Below, in pieces: positions 9,873 to 23,600 of a DNA stretch of 64,000 nt. Within the stretch, counting starts at the first letter, position 1, and each line of letters begins with the position of its first letter. Under the pieces are notes generated by a model. That model had not been told where the DNA came from. It saw only the letters and a list, made by a program, of their open reading frames with translations, and did no database searches. Made by a program: the position numbers and the translations under genes. This DNA comes from Cladorhizidae sp. MBARI D1340-BT2 (taxonomy: Eukaryota; Porifera; Demospongiae; Poecilosclerida; Cladorhizidae): contig JAQNBH010000011.1 in assembly GCA_028752905.1 (NCBI GenBank), forward strand, positions 23,250,341 to 23,314,340, in the 5' to 3' direction.

Positions 9873-11484
9873 GGGGGGACTATGCGTCAAAACCACAAAA
9901 TAGTTGTACCTATTTCTAATTGTCATAACTTTTTTTCTCTTTCGTCTACACAAGTATTTATGATACAAAGTCTTTATTATTCTGTGTTTGTTTTTATAAA
10001 GTGTTAATATCTCTATATAATTTTCTCAGAAGATACATGCAGAAACATCGAGGTGACTCCAAGATATTTGTGGCAGACATAGCTGCCTAATGATTTGAAG
10101 TTATTTACTCATAATTGGTGTGTGGGTTGCTAAGGAGTGTCTCAGTGATATCCATGGAGCAAAGTTACCATATGTTGTCATGTTGATTAGTTACACACTT
10201 ACAGAGTCTGAAAAACTGATAAAAACTAGAGGCTACCTCTTCTAACTAATATCTCTTGGCAATCCTTGCAGTAAACAAAAATCTGATTCATGGGTATCAC
10301 AGAGTACTAAAAGAGCTCTAAAATGACATACATAGCCAAAAAATTGAGCAAACTTTTTAAAAGTTATTCTCGCAACAAAAATATTACCATTAATTATGGG
10401 AATAAGCATTCTAAGTTTGGAAAATGAAATGTTTGAGTTAGCACTGAAATAACTTGACAAAATATGTTCTTTTACAATTTTTAGCAATTCCTTAATCTGT
10501 TTTTTTTTACTTCCGTGACTCTTGGGGTTTTCTGTGCCTATATCTACATGTAAGAAAGAAAAATATGATGAAAATTGTTATGGAACTTTCCTTTACAGCT
10601 GAATGTTTTTGCATTTCAAAGAAATGTATGATGAAGTAGATCCACCATAACTTTGAAAGAAGCATCCTATGTCTCCAAAACTTTGGAAATAGCAAGTAGA
10701 TAGATGCAACAACAGTTTGAACTGATTTCATGTGTAGTCGCCAGGGGTGTGTGTGGGGGGAGGGGGGTGGGGGGAACTTAGTATATGCAGGTCATTTTAT
10801 TCCCTATTTCCTTATGCTTTGTTCCTAATGATATGTTAAATGTCTCTGCAGACATATTTTCTGGGAAGATACATCAAGATCCCTAAATAAGTTGATCTAT
10901 CCTGCCTAATGATATGTTGAATGTCCCTGCAGACATATTTTCTCGGAAGATACATCAAGATCCCTAAATAAGTTGATCTATCTTGCAGTACAATTCATAA
11001 CTGCCCTAATTAACAAGACCAAAGTCCCAGATTTTGTCAACTGATAGAGAAGGCCCTTATCTACAACATGTGAACAGATTATTAATAAATGTAGTGGTTT
11101 TTCACTGGCAGGCCACCGCTTTGGCAACTGGAAAACACCAGGAAAAATCCCAAACCTTACCACTTCAAATTACCATAACTTGCTAATACTTAGAGTACTC
11201 AAAATTTTGGCAAATACAAAAGACAGATAATTAGAATGGCTACCCGGTGATAAAAAATTATCTTTTTTGGGTTAAGTGTAGCCAAGTTATGAGCTATACG
11301 GCAAAAGAACAAGATTTTGGGGGGGAAATTAGAAACATATAGATCAAATTAGGGCAAATATCATGCAAGATGTGTCCTCTTTGTAGTTTCTTGATCTGTT
11401 ACATGGGGGGGAAAAGTGTTTGCCAGAAGAAGGGGGGGGAAAAGGGAAAAAAGAAAGCTCGAATTTTGGAGGCATAGCCCCCCC
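9873..11484. mobile_element. Non-autonomous DNA transposon, TTAA target, G-rich TIRs (copy 2)
   Basis: The second copy has the same length (1,612 bp), the same terminal repeats and the same flanking TTAA (9869-9872 and 11485-11488) as copy 1. By eye I count about 17 substitutions between the two copies, roughly 1%, and no net length change. Among them, A/G at the 11th base of the element (6120 is not altered, the change is at the ATGCATC/ATGCGTC site) and a cluster at 6450-6490 against 10216-10256. Because the satellite flanks on both sides are also duplicated at the same offset, this copy arose by segmental duplication, not transposition. It includes the G-run tract (10744-10774) and the 81-bp pair (10824-10985). 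No transposase frame is present. Confidence 0.9.
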
Positions 11485-12655
11485 TTAAGCCATGTACTCT
11501 GGTGTGTACCAAGCCATAAACTCTGGTATGCATCAAGCCATGAACTCTGGTGTGTATCAAGCGATGAATTCTGGTGTGTAGCAAGACATGAACTCTGGTG
11601 TGTAGCAGTCATGAACTCTGTATCAAGCCATGAACTCTGGTATGCAGCAAACCATGAAATTTAGTTTGCATCAAGCAATGAACTCTGGTGTGCATCAAGC
11701 CATGAACTCTGGTGTGCATCAAACCATGAAATTTAGTTTGCATGAAGCAATGAACTCCGGTGTGCATCAAGCCATGAACTCTGGTGTGCATCAAGCCATG
11801 AACTCTTGTGCGCATCAAGCCATGAATTTTGGTATGCATCAAGCTATGAAAACTGTTGTGTAGCAAGACATGAACTCTGGTGTGTAGCAGTCATGAACTC
11901 TCTCTCAAGCCATGAAGTCAGGCGTCTAAAGCCATGAACTCTGGTGTGTTTCAAGCCATGAACTCTGGTGTACTTCAAGCCATGAATACTGGTGTGTATC
12001 AAGCTATTAACTCTGGTTTGCATCAAGCCATGAACTCTGGTATGTAGTAAGGCATGAATGCTGGCGTGCATCAAGCCAGTAACTCTGGTGTGTATCAAGC
12101 TAAGAATTGTGGTCTGTAGCAAGACATGAACTCTGGTGTGTAGCAGTCATGAACTCTGTATCAAGCCATGAACTCTGGTGTGTAGCAACTCTTGAACACT
12201 GGTATGTTAAGCCTTGAACTCTGGTGTGCAACAAGTCATGATCTCTGGTGTGCATCAAACCATGAACTCAGGTGTGCATCAAGCTATGAACACTGGCATG
12301 CAGCAAGCTATGAACTCTGATGTGTATCAAGCTATGTATGAACTATGATGTGTAGCAAGACATGAACTCTGGTGTATATCAGTCATTAACTCTGTATCAA
12401 GCCATGAACACTGGTGTCTTAAGCCATGAACTCTGGAGTGTGTCAAGCCATGAACTCTGGTGTGCATCAAGCCATGAACTCTGGTGTGCATCAAGCCATG
12501 AACTCTGGTCTGTATCAAGCTATATGAACTCTGGTGTGTAGCAAAACATGAATTCTAGTGTGTATCAAGCTATGAACTCCAGTCTCTATCAAGCTATATG
12601 AATTCTGGTATGTAGCAAGACATGAATCCTGGTGTGCATCAAGCCATGAACTCTG

Positions 12656-15600
12656 GTGTGCATCAAGCCATGAACTCTTGTGCGCATCAAGCCATGAATT
12701 CTGGTGTGCATCAAGCCATTAACTCAGGTGTGCATCAAGCCATCAACTTTGATGTGCAACAAGCCAAGAACTCTGGTGTGTATCAGGCTATGAACTCTGG
12801 TGTGTAGCAAGACATGAACTCTGGCGGGAATCAAGCTATGAATTCTGGTCTGTATCAAGCTATGAACTTGGGTGTGTAGCAAGTTATGAGGTATGGTGTG
12901 TAGCAGTCATGAACTCTGTATTAAGCCATGAACTCTGTTGTCTCAAGCCATGAACTCTGGTTTGCAGCAAGCCATAAACTCTGGTGTGTGCATCAAGCCA
13001 TGAACTTCGGTGTGCATCAAGCCATGAACTCTGGTGGGTATGAAGCTATGAACTCTGTTTTGTAGCAAACCATGAACACATGCATGCAGCAAGCCATGAA
13101 CTCTGGCATGCACAAGCCATGAACTCTGGTGTGTATCAAGCTATTAACTCTGGGGTGTAGCAAGACATGAAATTTGGCGTACAGCAAGCCATGAACTCTG
13201 GTGTACATCAAGCCATGAACTCTGGTGTGCATCAAGCCATGAACTTTGGTGTGCATTGAGCTAAGAACGATGATGTGCATGAAGCCATGAACTCTGGTGT
13301 AGTTCAAGCCATGAACTCTGGTGTGCATCAAGCCATGAACTCTGGTTTGCATCAAGCCATGAACTCTGGTGTGCATCAAGCCATAAATTTTGGTGTGCAT
13401 CAAGCTATGAACTCTGGTGGGTAGCAAGCCTTGAACTCTGGAATGGAGCATGCCATGAACTCTGGCATGTATTAAGCCATGAACTCTGGTGTGTATCAAG
13501 CTATAAACACTGTTGTGTTGCAAGACATGAACTCAAGTGTATATCAGTCATGAACTCTCTATCAAGCCATGAAGTCAGGCGTCTCAAGCCATGAACTCTG
13601 GTGTGTTTCAAGCCATGAACTCTGGTGTGCTTCAAGCCATGAACACTGGTGTGTATCAACCTATTAATTCTGGTGAGCATCAAGTCATGAACTCTGGTGT
13701 GCAACAAGCCATGAACTCTGGTGTGCATCAAGCCATGAACTCTGGTATGTAGTAAGGCATGAACTCTGGCGTGCATCAAGCCAGTAACTCTGGTGTGTAT
13801 CAAGCTAAGAATTCTGGTCTGTAGTAAGACATGAACTCTGGTGTGTAGCAGTCATGAACTCTGTATCAAGCCACGAACTCTGGTGTGTGTAGCAACCCTT
13901 GAACACTGGTATGTTAAGCCTTGAACTCTGGTGTGCAACAAGTCATGATCTCTGGTGTGCATCAAGCTATGAACACTGGCATGCAGCAAGCTATGAACTC
14001 TGATGTGTATCAAGCTATGTATGAACTATGATGTGTATCAAGACATGAACTCTGGTGTATATCAGTCATTAACTCTGTATCAAGCCATGAACACTGGTGT
14101 CTTAAGCCATGATATCTGGAGTGTGTCAAGCCATGAACTCTGGTGTGCATCAAGCCATGAACTCTGGTGTGCATCAAGCCATGAACTCTGGTCTGTATCA
14201 AGCTATATGAACTCTGGTGTGTAGCAAAACATGAATTCTAGTGTGTATCAAGCTATGAACTCCAGTCTCTATCAAGCTATATGAATTCTGGTGTGTAGCA
14301 AGACATGAACTCTGGTGTGCATCAAGCCATGAACTCTGGAGGCTATCAAGCTATGAACTCTGGTCTGTATCAAGCTATCAACTCGGGTGTGTAGCAAGTT
14401 ATGAGGTCTTGTGTGTAGCAGTCATGAACTCTGTATCAAGCCATGAAGTCTGGCGTCTCAAGCCATGAACTCTGGTGTGTTTCAAGCCATGAACTCTGGT
14501 GTGCATCAAGCCATGAACTCTGGTGTGTATCAAGCTATTAACTCTGGTGTGCATCAACCTATGAACTCTGGTGTGCATTAAGCCATGAACTCTGGTATGC
14601 ATCAAGCCATGAACTCTGGTGTGGAACAAGCCATTAACTCTAGTGTGCATCAAGCCATGAACACAGGTGTACATCAAGCTATGAACACTGGAATGCAGCA
14701 AGCTATGAACTCTGATGTGAATCAAGCTATGAACTCTGGTGTTTAGCAAGCCATGAATTCTGGCGTGCAGCAAGCCATTAACTCTGGCATGCTTCAAGCC
14801 ATGAACTCAGGTGTGTATCAAGCTATGAACTCTGGGGTGTAGCAAAACATGAACTCGGATGTGTAGCAAGAAATGAATTCTGGTGTGTAGCAGTCATGAA
14901 CCCTGTTTCAAGCCATGAACTCTGGTGTCTCAAGCCATGAACTCTGGTGTGTGTCAAGCCATGAACTCTGGTGTGCATCAAGCCATGAACTATGGTGTGC
15001 ATCAAGCCATGAACTCTGTTGCACATCAAGCCATGCACTCTGGTGTTCATCAACCCATGAACTCTGGTGTGCATCACCAATGAACTCTGGTTTGCATCAA
15101 GCCGTGAACTTTGGTGTACATCAAGTCATGAACTCTGGTGGGTATCAAGCCAATAACTCTGGTGTGTAGCAATCCATGAACTCTGGCATACATCGAGGCA
15201 TTAACTCTGGTGTGTATCAATGTGTGTATCAGGACATGTACTCTGGATTGTAGCAGTCATGAACTCTGTTTCAAGCCATGAACTCTGGTGTGCAGCAAGC
15301 CATGAACGCTGGTGTGTTAAGCCATGTCCTCTGGTGTACCAAGCCATGAACTCTGGTATGCATTAAGCCATGAACTCTGGTTTGCAACAAGCCATGAACT
15401 CTGGTGTGCATCAAGCCATGAACACATGTGTACATCAAGCTATGAACACTTGCATGCGGCAAGCTATGAACTCTGATGTGTATCAAGCTATGAACTCTGG
15501 TGTGTAGTAAGACATGAATTCTGGCATGCAGCAAGCCATGAACTCCAGGGTGCATCACGCCATGAACTCTGGTGTGTATCAAGCTATGGACTCCAGTGTG

Positions 15601-15887
15601 TAGCAACACATGAACTCTGCTGTATAGCAGACATGAACTCTGTTCTGTATCAAGCCATAAAATCTGGTGTCTCAAGCCATGAACTCTGGTATGTATCAAG
15701 CCTTGAACTCTGGCGTGCATCAAGCCATGAAATTTAGTTTGCATCAAGCAATTAACTCTGGTGTGCATCAAGCCATGAACCCTGGTGTGCATAAAGCCAT
15801 GAACTTTGGTACACATCAAGCCAAGAAATATGGTGTACATCAAGCCATGAACAACTCTGGTGTACATCAAGCCATGAACTATGGCTT
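12656..15887 (+). repeat. 24-bp satellite, single-pass modules (J/A-B-C-D-E and F/G-like)
   Basis: From left to right I see a J-like word (GAAATTTGGCGTACAGCAAG) near 13168, module A units (13200-13400) without the CTTCATGAAG linker, B (about 13501-13803), C (about 14003-14224), D (about 14399-14797), E (about 14823-15080) and an F/G-like block to 15887. The F block here keeps the undeleted form AAGCTATGAACACTTGCATG near 15436. The longest open stretch of the array (271 codons, minus strand) starts in this block at 15271 and is repeat-derived. Confidence 0.75.
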
Positions 15888-18008
15888 GCATCAACCCATG
15901 AACCCTGGTTTGCATCAAGCCATGAACTTTGGTGTGCATCAAGCCATGAACTCTGGCATGCATCAAGCCATAAACTCTGGTGTTTATCAAGCTATGAACT
16001 CTGGTGTGTAGCAAGACATGAACTCTGGTGTGTATCAAGCTATGAGCTCTGGGGTGTAGCAAAACATGAACTGTGGTGTGTAGCAAGACATTAACTCTGG
16101 TGTGTAGCAGTCATGAGCTCTATATCAAGCAATGAACTCTGGTATCTCAAGCCATGTACTCTGGTGTGTGTCAAGCCATTAACTCTGGTGTGCATCAAGC
16201 CATGAACTTTGGTGTGAATCAAGCCATGAATTATGGTGTGCATCAAGCCATGAACAACTCTAGTGTACATCAAGCCATGAACTCTGGTGTGCATCAAGCC
16301 ATGAACTTTGGTATCCATCAAGCCATGAACTTTGGTTTGCATCAAGCCATGAACTCTGGTGGGTATCAAGCCAAGAACTCTGGTGTGTAACAAGCCATGA
16401 CCACTGAAGTGCAGCAAGCCATGAACTCTGGCATGAATCAAGCCATAAACTCATCAAGCTATGAACTCTGTTGGTTAGCAAGACATGAACTCTGGTGTGT
16501 AGCAGTCATGAACTCTGTATCAAGCCATGAACTCTGGTGTCTCAAGCCATGAACTCTGGTGTGTGTCAAGCCATGAACTCTGGTGTGCATGAAGCCATGA
16601 ACTCTATTGTGTATCAAGCTATTAATTCTAGTATGCATCAACCCATGAACTCTCATGTGCATCAAGCCATGAACTCTGGTGTGCATAATGCCATGAACTC
16701 TGGTGTGTAGCAAGCCATAAACTGCGTGCATCAAGCCATTAACTCTGGTGTGTATCAAGCTATGAATTCTGGTGTGTAGCAAGACATGAACTCTGGTGTG
16801 TAGCAGTCATGAACTCTGTATCAAGCCATGAACTCTGGTGTGCAGCAAACCATGAATGCTGGTGTGTTAAGCCATGTACTCTGGTGTGTACCAAGCCATG
16901 AACTCTGGTATGCATCAAGCCATGAACTCTGGTGTGCATCAAGCCATGAACTTTGGTGTGCATAGAGCCATGAACTCTGGTGTACATCAACCCATGAACC
17001 CTGGTTTGCATCAAGCCATGAACTTTGGTGTGCATCAAGCCATGAACTCTGGCATGCATCAAGCCATAAACTCTGGTGTGTATCAAGCTATGAACTCTGG
17101 TGTGTAGCAAGACATGAACTCTGGTGTGTATCAAGCTATGAGCTCTGGGGTGTAGCAAAACATGAACTGTGGTGTGTAGCAAGACATTAACTCTGGTGTG
17201 TAGCAGTCATGAGCTCTATATCAAGCAATGAACTCTGGTATCTCAAGCCATGAACTCTGGTGTGTGTCAAGCCATTAACTCTGGTGTGCATCAAGCCATG
17301 AACTTTGGTGTGAATCAAGCCATGAATTATGGTGTGCATCAAGCCATGAACAACTCTAGTGTACATCAAGCCATGAACTCTGGTGTGCATCAAGCCATGA
17401 ACTTTGGTATCCATCAAGCCATGAACTTTGGTTTGCATCAAGCCATGAACTCTGGTGGGTATCAAGCCAAGAACTCTGGTGTGTAACAAGCCATGACCAC
17501 TGAAGTGCAGCAAGCCATGAACTCTGGCATGAATCAAGCCATAAACTCATCAAGCTATGAACTCTGTTGGTTAGCAAGACATGAACTCTGGTGTGTAGCA
17601 GTCATGAACTCTGTATCAAGCCATGAACTCTGGTGTCTCAAGCCATGAACTCTGGTGTGTGTCAAGCCATGAACTCTGGTGTGCATGAAGCCATGAACTC
17701 TATTGTGTATCAAGCTATTAATTCTAGTATGCATCAACCCATGAACTCTCATGTGCATCAAGCCATGAACTCTGGTGTGCATAATGCCATGAACTCTGGT
17801 GTGTAGCAAGCCACAAACTGTGTGCATCAAGCCATTAACTCTGGTGTGTATCAAGCTATGAATTCTGGTGTGTAGCAAGACATGAACTCTGGTGTGTAGC
17901 AGTCATGAACTCTGTATCAAGCCATGAACTCTGGTGTGCAGCAAACCATGAATGCTGGTGTGTTAAGCCATGTACTCTGGTGTGTACCAAGCCATGAACT
18001 CTGGTATG
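15888..18008 (+). repeat. Tandem pair of 1,096-bp higher-order repeats
   Basis: Copy 1 (15888-16983) and copy 2 (16984-about 18008, slightly truncated) show a constant offset of 1,096 bp. Over most of the length they differ by only a few bases, for example CATGTACTCTGG at 16152 against CATGAACTCTGG at 17248, and CATAAACTGCG against CACAAACTGTG near 16725/17811. Both hold intact, unoccupied TTAA sites (16867-16870 and 17963-17966) in the context that the transposon occupies elsewhere. Confidence 0.88.
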
Positions 18009-20660
18009 CTTCAAGCCATGAACTCTGGTGTGGAACAAGCCATTAACTCTAGTGTGCATCAAGCCATGAACACAGGTGTACATCAAGCTATGAACACTGG
18101 AATGCAGCAAGCTATGAACTCTGATGTGTTTCAAGCTATGAAATCTGGTGTATAGCTAGACATGAACTCTGGTGTGCAGTAAGCCATAAATTCTGGTATG
18201 CTTCAAGCCATGAAATTTGGTGTGCATCAAGCCAAGAACTCTGGTGGGTATGAAGCTATGAACTCTGGTGTTTAGCAAGCCATGAACTCTGGCGTGCAGC
18301 AAGCCATTAACTCTGGCATGCATCAAGCCATGAACTCAGTTGTGTATCAAGCTATGAACTCTGGGGTTTAGCAAAACATGAACTCTGATGTGTAGCATGA
18401 AATGAACTCTGGTGTATAGCAGTGAACCTTGTTTCAAGCCATGAACTCTGGTGTCTCAAGCGATGAACTCTGGTGTGTGTCAAGCCATGAACTCTGGTGT
18501 CCATCAAGCCATGAACTATGGTGTGCATCAAGCCATGAACTCTGTTGCACATCAAGCCATGCACTCTGGTGTGCATCAACCCATGAACTCTGGTGTGCAT
18601 CACCAATGAACTCTGGTTTGCATCAAGCCGTGAACTTTGGTGTGCATCAAGTCATGAACTCTGGTGGGTATCAAGCCAAGAACTCTGGTGTGTAGCATGC
18701 CATAAACTCTGGCATGCATCAAGGCATTAACTCTGGTGTGTATCAATGTGTGTATGAGGACATGTACTCTCGAGTGTAGCAGTCATGAACTCTGTATCCA
18801 GCCATGAACTCAGGTTTGCAGCAAGCCATGAATGCTAGTGTGTTAAGCCATGTACTCTGGTGTGTACCAAGCCATGAACTCTGGTATGCATCAAGCCATG
18901 AACTCTGGTTTGCAACTAGCCATGAACTCTGGTGTGTATCAAGCCATGAACTCATGTGTACATCAAGCTTGCATGCAGCAAGCTATGAACTCTGATGTGT
19001 ATCAAGCTATGAACTCTGGTGTGTAGTAAGACATGAATTCTGGCATGCAGCAAGCCATGAACTCCGGGGTGCATCAAGCCATGAACTCTGGTGTGTATCA
19101 AGCTATGGACTCTAGTGTGTAGCAACACATGAACTCTGCTGTATAGCAGACATGAACTCTGTTCTGTATCAAGCCATAAAATCTGGTGTCTCAAGCCATG
19201 AACTCTTGTATGTGTCAAGCCTTGAACTCTGGTGTGCATCAAGCCATGAAATTTAGTTTGCATCAAGGAATGAACTCTGGTGTGCATCAAGCCATGAACT
19301 CTGGTGTGCATCAAGCGATGAACTCTTGTGTGCACCAAGCCATGAATTCTGGTGTGCATCAAGCCATTAACTCAGGTGTGCATAAAGCCATCAACTTTGA
19401 TGTGCAACAAGCAAAGAACTCTGGTGTGTATCACGCTATGAACTCTGGTGTGTAGCAAAACATGCACTCTGGTGTATATCAGTCATGAACTCTGTATCAA
19501 GCCATGAACTCTGATGTCTTAAGGCTTAAGCCATGAACTCTGGAGTGTATCAAGCCATAAACTCTTGTGTGCATCAAGCTATGAACTCTGGTCTGTATCA
19601 AGCTATATGAACTCTGGTGTGTAGCAAAACATAAATTCTGGTCTGTATCAAGCTATAAACTCCATTGTCTAACAAGCTATATGAATTCTGGTGTGTAGCA
19701 AGACATGAACTCAGGTGTGCATCAAGTCATGAACTCTGGCGGGAATCAAGCTATTAATTCTGGTCTGTCTCAAGCAATGAACTCAGTTGTGTAGCAAGTT
19801 ATGAGGTCTGGTGTGTAGCAGTCATGAATTCTGTATTAAGCCATGAACTCTGGTGTCTCAAGCCATGAACTCTGTATTAAGCCATGAACTCTGGTGTCTC
19901 AAGCCATGAACTCTGGTGTGCAGCAAGCCATAAACTCTGGTGTGCATCAAGCCATGAACTTCGGTGTGCAGCAAGCCATGAACGCTGGTGTGTTAAGCCA
20001 TATCCTCTGGTGTGTACCAAGCCATGAACTGTGGTATGCATTAAGCCATGAACTCTGGTTTGCAACAAGCCATGAACTCTGGTGTGCATCAAGCCATGAA
20101 CTCATGTGTACATCAAGCTATGAACACTTGCATGCAGCAAGCTATGAACTCTGATGTGTATCAAGCTATGAACTCTGGTGTGTAGTAAGACATGAATTCT
20201 GGCATGCAGCAAGCCATGAACTCTGGGGTGCATCAAGCCATGAACTCTGGTGTGTATCAAGCTATGGACTCTAGTGTGTAGCAACACATGAACTCTGCTG
20301 TATAGCAGACATGAACTCTGTTCTGTATCAAGCCATAAAATCTGGTGTCCCAAGCCATGAACTCTGGTATGTATCAAGCCTTGAACTCTGGTGTGCATCA
20401 AGCCATGAAATTTAGTTTGCATCAAGCAATGAACTCTGGTGTGCATCAAGCCATGAACTCTGGTGTGCATCAAGCCAAGAACTCTTGTGTGCATCAAGCC
20501 ATGAATTCTGGTGTGCATCAAGCCATTAACTCAGGTGTACATCAAGCCATCAACTTTGATGTGCAACAAGCTAACAACTCTGGTGTGTATCAGGCTATGA
20601 ACTCTGGTGTGTAGCAAGACATGCACTCTGGTGTATATCAGTCATAACAAGCTATATGAA
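18009..20660 (+). repeat. 24-bp satellite, modules E-F-G with a second G block
   Basis: Module E lies near 18352-18606 and F near 18804-18995. G blocks begin near 19186 and 20345, an offset of about 1,159 bp. The F copy at 18961 carries the 9-bp deletion form (CATCAAGCTTGCATGCAGC), while the copy near 20110 keeps the full form. That shows two F lineages side by side. Confidence 0.72.
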
Positions 20661-23600
20661 TTCTGTTGTGTAGCAAGACATGAACTCTGGTGTGCATCAA
20701 GCCATGAACTCTGGTCGGAATCAAGCTATGAATTCTGGTCTGTATCAAGCTATGAACTCGGATGTGTAGCAAGTTATAAGGTCTGGTGTGTAGCAGTCAT
20801 GAACTCGGTATTAAGCCATGAACTCTGGTGTCTCAAGCCATGAACTCTGGTGTGCAGCAAGCCATAAACTCTGGTGTGCATCAAGCCATGAACTTCGGTG
20901 TGTATCAAGCCATGAACTCTGGTGGGTATGAAGCTATGAACTCTGTTGTGTAGCAAACCATGAACACAGGCATGCAGCAAGCCATGAACTCTGGCATGCA
21001 CAAGCCATGAACTCTGGTGTGTATCAAACTATTAACTCTGGGGTGTAGCAAGACATGAAATTTGGTGTACAGCAAGCCATGAACTCCGGGGTGCATCAAG
21101 CTATGAAATCTGGTGTGTATCAAGCTATGAACTCTGGTGTGCAGCAAGAGATGAATTCTGGTGTGTTGCCTTCATGAAGTCTATAACTAGCCATGAACTA
21201 TAAATGTCTCAAGCCATGAACTCTGGTGTGCATCAAGCCATGAACTTTGGTGTGCATCGAGCTAAGAACGATGATGTGCATGAAGCCAAGAACTCTGGTG
21301 TAGTTCAAGCTATGAACACTGGTGTGCATCAAGCCATGAACTCTGATTTGCATCAAGCCATGAATTCTGGTGTGCATCAAGCCATAAATTTTGGTGTGCA
21401 TCAAGCTATGAACTCTGGTGGGCAGCAAGCCTTGAACTCTGGAATGGAGCAAGCCTTGAACTCTGGCATGTATCAAGCCATGAACTCTGGTGTGTATCAA
21501 GCTATGAACACTGTTGTGTTGCAAGACATGAACTCTGGTGTGTAGCAGTCATGAACTCTCTATCAAGCCATGAAGTCAGGCATCTCAAGCCATGAACTCT
21601 GGTGTGTTTCAAGCCATGAACTCTGGTGTGCTTCAAGCCATGAACACTGGTGTGTATCAAGCTATTAACTCTGGTGAGCATCAAGTCATGAACTCTGGTG
21701 TGCAACAAACCATGAACTCTGGTGTGCATCAAGCCATGAACTCTGGTATGTAGTAAGGCATGAACTCTGGTTTGCATCAAACCAGTAACTCTGGTGTGTC
21801 TCAAGCTAAGAATTCTGGTCTGTAGCAAGACATGAACTCTGGTGTGTAGCAGTCATGAACTCTGTATCAAGCCATGAACTCTGGTGTGTAGCAAACCTTG
21901 AACACTGGTATGTTAAGCCTTGAACTCTGGTGTGCAACAAGTCATGATCTCTGGTGTGCATCAAACCATGAACTCAGGTGTGCATCAAGCTATGAACACT
22001 GGCATGCAGCAAGCTATGAACTCTGATGTGTATCAAGCTATGTATGAACTATGATGTGTAGCAAGACATGAACTCTGGTGTATATCAGTCATTAACTCTG
22101 TATCAAGCCATGAACACTGGTGTCTTAAGCCATGAACTCTGGAGTATGTCAAGCCATGAACTCTGGTGTGCATCAAGCCATGAACTCTGGTGTGCATCAA
22201 GCCATGAACTCTGGTCTGTATCAAGCTATATGAACTCTGGTGTGTAGCAAAACATGAATTCTAGTGTGTATCAAGCTATGAACTCCAGTCTCTATCAAGC
22301 TATATGAATTCTGGTGTGTAGCAAGACATGAACTCTGGTGTGCATCAAGCCATAAACTCTGGCGGGTATCAAGCTATGAACTCTGGTCTGTATCAAGCTA
22401 TCAACTCGGATGTGTAGCAAGTTATGAGGTCTTGTGTGTAGCAGTCATGAACTCTGTATCAAGCCATGAAGTCTGGCATCTCAAGCCATGAACTCTGGTG
22501 TGTTTCAAGCCATGAACTCTGGTGTGCATCAAGCCATGAACTCTGGTGTGTATCAAGCTATTAACTCTGGTGTGCATCAACCTATGAACTCTGGTGTGCA
22601 TCAAGCCATGAACTCTGGTGTGCATCAAGCCATGAACTCTGGCGTGTGAAGCAAGCCATGAACTCTGGCATGTATCAAGCTATGAATTCTTATCTGTAGC
22701 AACACATGAACTCTGGTGTGTAGCAGTTATGAACTACATATCAGGTAATGAAATCTCATGTGCAGCAAGCCTTGAACACTGGTGTGTTAAGCCATGTACT
22801 CTGGTATGTACCAAGCCATGAACTCTGGTTTGCATCAAGCCATGAACTCTGGTGTGCAACAAGCCATGAACTCTGGTTTGCATCTAACCATGAACTCAGG
22901 TGTGCATTAAGCTATGAACAATGGAATGCAGCAAGCTATGAACTCTGGTGTCTATCAAGCTATGTATGAACTCTGATGTGCATCAAGCCATGAACTCTGG
23001 TGTGTATCAAGCTATTAACTCTAGTGTGTAGCAAGGAATGAACTCTGGTGTATACGAGTCATGAATTCTGTATCAAGCCATGAACTCTGGCGGCTCGAGC
23101 CATGAACTCTGGTATGTGTCAAGCCATGAACTCTGGTGTGCATCAAGCCATGAACTTTGGTTTGCATCGAGCCATGAACTCTGGTGTGCATCAAGCCATG
23201 AACACTGGTGTGCATCAAGCCATGAACTCTGGTGTGCATCAAGCCATGAACTCTGGTATGCATCAAGCCATGAACTCTAGTGTGCATCAAGCCATGAACT
23301 CTGGTGTGCATCAACCCATGAACACTGGTGTGCATCAAGCCATGAACTCTAGTATACATCAAGCCTTGAACTCTGGTGTGTAGTATGCCATGAACACTGG
23401 TGTGCATCAAGACATGTACTTTAGTTTGCATTGAGCAATGAACTCTGGTGTGCATCAAGCCATGAACTCTGGTTTGCATCAAGCCATGAACTCTTGTGTG
23501 TATCAAGCCATGAACTCTGGTGTCATTAGGCGATGAACTCTGGTGTGTGTCAAGCCATGAACTCTGGTGTGCATCAAGACATGAACTATGGTGTGCATCA

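Larger units (their letters stand above)
4240..12655 (+). repeat. About 3.8-kb higher-order unit with transposon, 2.2 tandem copies
   Basis: Sequence from about 4240 recurs from about 8055 (offset 3,813) and again from about 11821 (offset 3,766), ending near 12655. Each of the two full copies contains modules B, C and D, then the 1,612-bp transposon, then a short module with ATGAAATTTAGTTTGCATC units. The change of offset from 3,813 to 3,766 reflects a 47-bp loss near 9690, where copy 2 lacks two satellite units present near 5880-5930. The transposon was therefore copied passively as part of a satellite duplication rather than by a second insertion. Confidence 0.88.
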
